Of a stretch of 18,045 nucleotides of DNA, positions 15,509 to 18,045 are shown in pieces. This DNA is from an uncultured Megasphaera sp. (GTDB lineage Bacteria; Bacillota; Negativicutes; Veillonellales; Megasphaeraceae): positions 1 through 18,045 of the forward strand of contig UQHB01000049.1 of NCBI GenBank assembly GCA_900540735.1, in the 5' to 3' direction. How positions within the stretch are numbered: position 1 is the first letter of the stretch; the number at the start of each line of letters is the position of its first letter. The notes beneath the pieces were generated by a model. It did not search any database. It was not told where the DNA came from and saw nothing but the letters and a program-made list of their open reading frames with translations. The position numbers and the translations under genes were made by a program.

Positions 15509-16480
15509 TTAATTGGAATCATTTAATTTATTTACGGGGCACCGGACCGGTTCACCTTTCATAAATCTAACAGCTTCTTCCGCACATTTAGTTTTTAAAT
15601 CAGAAAATGCTGATTCAGAATACCAAGCAATATGCGGTGTCACTAAAATACCATCCAAAGAGTTAAATCTATGAGTTTGAGGCATTGGTTCTACTTTAGT
15701 TACATCCAATCCAGCACCAGCAATTTTTCCAGTAGCAACAGCATCCGCTAAAGCCTCCTCATCAACCAGTCCACCTCTGGCTACATTAATTAAAAAAGCA
15801 GTATTCTTCATCATTTTTAGAGTTTCAGAATTAATGAGATTCTCAGTTTCTTTATTCAAAAAACAATGCAATGAAATAATATCGCATTTTTTAAAAATAT
15901 CTTCTTGCGAAACCATTTTTATATAATCGGGGACATCATCTTGTGTCAAAAAGGCATCATAAGCTAAAATTTTACACCCCATTCCATGAACCATTCTTGC
16001 AAAAGCTTTTCCAATTCGCCCTGCACCAATAATACCCACTGTCATTTCATTGAACCGAAGAATTGGAGCGGATTTTGAATAATCCCAAATTCCCTTCTTG
16101 ACTAAAGGCACACTATGATATATCTTTCTAGCCAAAGTCATCATCAGCGCTACTGCATGATCAGCGACTTCTTCGGTACCATAATCTGGTACATTACATA
16201 TTTGAATACCATACTTTGTAGCAGCATCTACATCAATATTATCAACTCCAACACCATATCTAACAATCATTTTCAACTTAGGTAAATTCTTAAATACCTT
16301 TTCAGTCATAGGAGCATATTGATTGATTACAGCTGTTGCATCCTCTAATTCATTTATTAAATCCTCTTCAGTTCTGCAATTTAACCATTTATAAGAAAAT
16401 CCATTATTGGCAAATACTTTAATTTCCGGGGAAATATTTTCCATATCACAATCAGAAATATAAATAGTTTTATTACCCAT
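15509..16480 (-). CDS. D-isomer-specific 2-hydroxyacid dehydrogenase, CtBP-like subgroup
   Basis: A 323-residue NAD-dependent dehydrogenase. The Rossmann motif GIIGAGRIGKAFA is at about 149-161, with Asp175 (LAYDAF) after strand 2 indicating NAD(H) rather than NADP(H). The catalytic set is complete: Arg235 in INVARGGLVDE, Glu264 in DVTKVEPMP, His283 in TPHIAWYSE. The HIAWYSE ending and the DVTKVEPMP segment match the C-terminal-binding-protein-like branch, which includes hydroxypyruvate/glyoxylate reductases and enzymes of unknown substrate. It could oxidise a 2-hydroxy acid to the keto acid that the aldolase then cleaves, or reduce pyruvate or a related keto acid. ATG 16480 has AAGGAGG seven bases upstream. 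Second gene of the operon, 61 bases after fucO, whose gap holds repeats. Confidence 0.9.
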   Translation of the reverse strand: MGNKTIYISDCDMENISPEIKVFANNGFSYKWLNCRTEEDLINELEDATAVINQYAPMTEKVFKNLPKLKMIVRYGVGVDNIDVDAATKYGIQICNVPDYGTEEVADHAVALMMTLARKIYHSVPLVKKGIWDYSKSAPILRFNEMTVGIIGAGRIGKAFARMVHGMGCKILAYDAFLTQDDVPDYIKMVSQEDIFKKCDIISLHCFLNKETENLINSETLKMMKNTAFLINVARGGLVDEEALADAVATGKIAGAGLDVTKVEPMPQTHRFNSLDGILVTPHIAWYSESAFSDLKTKCAEEAVRFMKGEPVRCPVNKLNDSN

Positions 16481-16492
16481 GAGTGCCCCTCC

Positions 16493-16524
16493 TTAAATTC
16501 ATAATAGCGGATTAAGTTCATAAT
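16493..16524. repeat. Direct repeat in the fucO-dehydrogenase gap, operator-like
   Basis: TTAAATTCATAAT (16493-16505) and TTAAGTTCATAAT (16512-16524) differ by one base and sit 19 bases apart, about two helical turns. The second contains GTTCATAAT, which also occurs at the fucO promoter (17750-17758). It may be a second binding site for the local regulator or part of an internal control region for the downstream three genes. Confidence 0.5.
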
Positions 16525-16541
16525 ATTTGTTATAATTAAAA

Positions 16542-17693
16542 TTACAAAATAGATTTATACAACTCCACGATTTGAGCTTTTTCTACATCCCGTGGATTCC
16601 CTGGCGTGCAAGCATCAGCAATAGCTGAATCTGCTAAGAAATCAATATCTTTTTCAAGAACACCGAGTTCACCCAATTTACGCGGAATACCTACATCATC
16701 AGCTAATTGTTGAACTGCATCTAAGCAAGCTTGACGGTATTCCTCCTGACTCATAGCATCGACTCCTTGCACCCCCATAGCCCGTGCAATTTCACGATAC
16801 CGTTCACCTGTTGCTTCAGCGTTAAATTTCAAGACTGTCGTTAAGAGGATAGCGCAAGCTACACCATGGGGAATATCATAAAATGCACTAAGTGGATGGG
16901 CCATAGAATGGTCAATACCAAGGCCAATATTAGAGAATCCCATACCAGCAATATACTGGCCAAGAGCCATTTCTTCACGGGCCTTTAAATCACCAGTAAC
17001 GGATTTGCGAAGCCATTTACTAATAATTTCAATAGCTTTTAAATGAAGCATATCCGTCAGTTCCCATGCATTTTTCGTAATATAGCCTTCAATAGCATGT
17101 ACCAGCGCATCCATACCAGTCGAAGCGCAAAGTTTTGGTGGCATCGAAGCAACCATATCGGGGTCAATAATTGCAACAACAGGAATATCATGAGGGTCGC
17201 AACAAACAAATTTACGTTGTTTTTCCGGGTCTGTAATGACGTAGTTAATCGTAACTTCTGCAGCAGTACCACTTGTAGTAGAAACAGCAATAATAGGTGT
17301 GCATTTATGTTTTGTCGGCGAAGTGCCTTCTAAACTGCGAACATCAGCAAATTCCGGATTCGTCAAAATAATCCCGATTGCCTTGCACGTATCAATAGAA
17401 CTGCCACCACCAACAGCGACTAAAATATCAGCTTCATGTTCTTTACAAAAAGCTACACCGTCTTGAACATTCTTAATGGTTGGATTCGGTTTAATTTGGT
17501 CATAAATAGCATACGAAATATTAGCTTTATCTAAAATATCCGTAACTTTTGTAGCTACATTAAACTTGATTAAATCTCCTTCTGTAACAACAACTACGTG
17601 TTTGCAACTACGACCTTGAATTTCACCTACAATTTCATTAATTGCGCCCTTACCAAAATACGATGTTTCGTTTAATGTCATTTTCTGTGCCAT
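16542..17693 (-). CDS. fucO: Iron-dependent alcohol dehydrogenase, lactaldehyde/glycolaldehyde reductase (FucO-like)
   Basis: Group III metal-dependent alcohol dehydrogenase, 383 aa, very close in my recollection to E. coli FucO (382 aa): LNET near the start, NPEFADVRSLEG (112-123), GTAAEVTINYVITD (142-155), the block KFVCCDPHDIP (161-171) and EMALGQYIAGMGFSN (241-255). NAD site GGGSSID is at 95-101. Fe ligands Asp195, His199, His262 and His276 are all present. FucO reduces L-lactaldehyde to 1,2-propanediol and glycolaldehyde to ethylene glycol with NADH, and can run in reverse. A 1,3-propanediol dehydrogenase was considered, but the FucO-specific blocks argue against it. No fucose or rhamnose gene is in the window. 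ATG 17693 has AGGAGGG just upstream. First gene of the operon; less AT-rich than the next three genes, so it may have joined later. Confidence 0.9.
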   Translation of the reverse strand: MAQKMTLNETSYFGKGAINEIVGEIQGRSCKHVVVVTEGDLIKFNVATKVTDILDKANISYAIYDQIKPNPTIKNVQDGVAFCKEHEADILVAVGGGSSIDTCKAIGIILTNPEFADVRSLEGTSPTKHKCTPIIAVSTTSGTAAEVTINYVITDPEKQRKFVCCDPHDIPVVAIIDPDMVASMPPKLCASTGMDALVHAIEGYITKNAWELTDMLHLKAIEIISKWLRKSVTGDLKAREEMALGQYIAGMGFSNIGLGIDHSMAHPLSAFYDIPHGVACAILLTTVLKFNAEATGERYREIARAMGVQGVDAMSQEEYRQACLDAVQQLADDVGIPRKLGELGVLEKDIDFLADSAIADACTPGNPRDVEKAQIVELYKSIL

Positions 17694-17716
17694 ACTTTCC
17701 CTCCTAATTCTTTTTT

Positions 17717-17733
17717 TATGAACTTAGTTCGTA
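17717..17733. promoter_or_regulatory. Palindromic operator candidate upstream of fucO
   Basis: TATGAACTTAGTTCGTA is a 17-base palindrome with one mismatched pair, lying between the -10 box and the fucO ribosome site. With a further T, TTATGAAC (17716-17723) is also the exact inverted partner of GTTCATAA (17750-17757), which overlaps the -10. The arrangement would suit a repressor that binds two sites, with the IclR protein the prime candidate. Confidence 0.6.
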
Positions 17734-17749
17734 TTTACGTTTCTCATGT

Positions 17750-17758
17750 GTTCATAAT
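17750..17758. promoter_or_regulatory. Second half-site overlapping the fucO -10 box
   Basis: GTTCATAAT, the same nine bases as at 16516-16524 and the inverted partner of 17716-17723. It covers five bases of the -10 hexamer, so a bound protein would block RNA polymerase. Confidence 0.45.
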
Positions 17759-17782
17759 ATCACTATTTAATTTTTAAGTCAA
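17754..17782 (-). promoter_or_regulatory. Sigma-A promoter of the fucO-dehydrogenase-gntP-aldolase operon
   Basis: Minus-strand TTGACT (17782-17777), 17-base spacer, TATTAT (17759-17754): five of six matches in each box. Transcription would start about 50 bases before the fucO ATG, leaving a leader that carries the palindrome at 17717-17733. Confidence 0.75.
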
Positions 17783-17950
17783 TACTTTTATTAATTTCAT
17801 TGTTGCATTTTAGTAATCCATTCTTATTTTATATGTCATTAATCATAATTATAGAATAATAATTTATTTATATGATAAAATATTCTGACCATAGTTCTTT
17901 GATATTTATTATATATTTCACATTTTTGAGTTACTTATTTTTTATGATAG
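17783..17950. other. AT-rich spacer without recognisable genes
   Basis: Very AT-rich sequence between the fucO promoter and the presumed IS border. No open reading frame of note, hairpin terminator or RNA motif was seen. It may belong to the upstream control region of the operon. Confidence 0.5.
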
Positions 17951-17952
17951 AT

Positions 17953-18045
17953 TGTAAAATAAAGTGCGACAACTAAAAAACTCACAGTAGATTTCGTGTA
18001 CAATGTAAGTAACCACACTCCACAAAGAAACGAGGAATCTACTAT
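17953..18045 (+). mobile_element. Probable left end of an IS30-like insertion sequence, cut by window end
   Basis: From about 17953 the sequence changes character: TGTAAAATAAAGTGCGACAAC, an A-run, then a promoter-like TACAAT (17999-18004) and a GAGG ribosome site (18032-18035), ending where a transposase start codon would be expected (AT as the last two bases). This layout (terminal repeat with GTGCGACAAC, short leader, transposase start about 90 bases in) recalls IS30-family left ends in Firmicutes. No transposase coding sequence is inside the window, so this is recognition by pattern only and the border is approximate. Confidence 0.45.
17986..18043 (+). other. Inverted repeat that could hide the presumed transposase ribosome site
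   Basis: AGTAGATT (17986-17993) pairs perfectly with AATCTACT (18036-18043); with G-U pairs the stem can extend over the GAGG at 18032-18035. The left arm lies upstream of the transcription start expected from TACAAT (17999-18004), so only RNA entering from outside the element would contain both arms. Confidence 0.5.

Noticed and set aside
16542..17693. 1,3-propanediol dehydrogenase (DhaT) instead of FucO
   Set aside because: Shares the fold and the IDHSMAHPLSA motif, but the NPEFADVRSLEG, KFVCCDPHDIP and EMALGQYIAGMGFSN blocks match FucO better, and no glycerol dehydratase genes are nearby.
1..18045. CRISPR arrays, tRNA/rRNA genes, phage or defence modules
   Set aside because: No regularly spaced repeats, no cloverleaf or rRNA sequence, and no phage or nuclease genes; the AlbA_2-type gene alone is decayed and not evidence of a defence system.

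Overview
The window looks like chromosomal DNA of an anaerobic Firmicute. Gene content and style (bioYDA, a GlpA/GlpB-like/DUF1667 triad, short malic enzyme, strong GGAGG ribosome sites, IS3- and IS30-like ends) fit the Negativicutes, perhaps a Megasphaera relative. That assignment is inference from recognition only. There are no tRNA or rRNA genes, CRISPR arrays or prophage modules.

Layout. 1-441 is a decayed IS3-family element cut by the window edge. 465-3094 (minus) is the operon bioY-bioD-bioA, with a clear promoter and a BirA-type operator just downstream of the -10. Two minus-strand terminators (3227-3262, 3313-3370) separate it from the upstream operon at 3397-6506: a glycerol-3-phosphate-dehydrogenase-like flavoprotein, a second FAD/NAD oxidoreductase and a DUF1667 protein. 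From 6797 on the plus strand come a SAM methyltransferase and pyroglutamyl peptidase (pcp). These meet, stop codon to stop codon, a minus-strand R-specific enoyl-CoA hydratase-like gene. A malic enzyme (9302-10555) follows and ends at a perfect bidirectional terminator.

Beyond about 10.6 kb the base composition becomes visibly more AT-rich. The segment begins with a heavily decayed AlbA_2/Schlafen-like ATP-binding regulator (10626-12286). Next is an IclR-family regulator, and then a minus-strand catabolic operon read from 17693 down to 13248: lactaldehyde/glycolaldehyde reductase (fucO-like), a CtBP-type D-2-hydroxyacid dehydrogenase, a GntP-family permease and a YagE/YjhH-type DapA-family aldolase, closed by a strong terminator. 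The right edge carries what looks like the left end of an IS30-like element, so this block is bracketed by a dead gene and an insertion sequence.

How it may work together: GntP would import a sugar acid, the aldolase would split a 2-keto-3-deoxy acid to pyruvate plus a short hydroxyaldehyde, and FucO would reduce the aldehyde. The 2-hydroxyacid dehydrogenase would either make the keto acid from a 3-deoxy-2-hydroxy acid or reduce pyruvate. No sugar-acid dehydratase is present, which sets this operon apart from the E. coli yjhFGHI-type layout. It is the part of the window most likely to hold something undescribed. Repeated TTATGAAC/GTTCATAA elements around the fucO promoter and in the fucO-dehydrogenase gap are candidate operators for the IclR protein.
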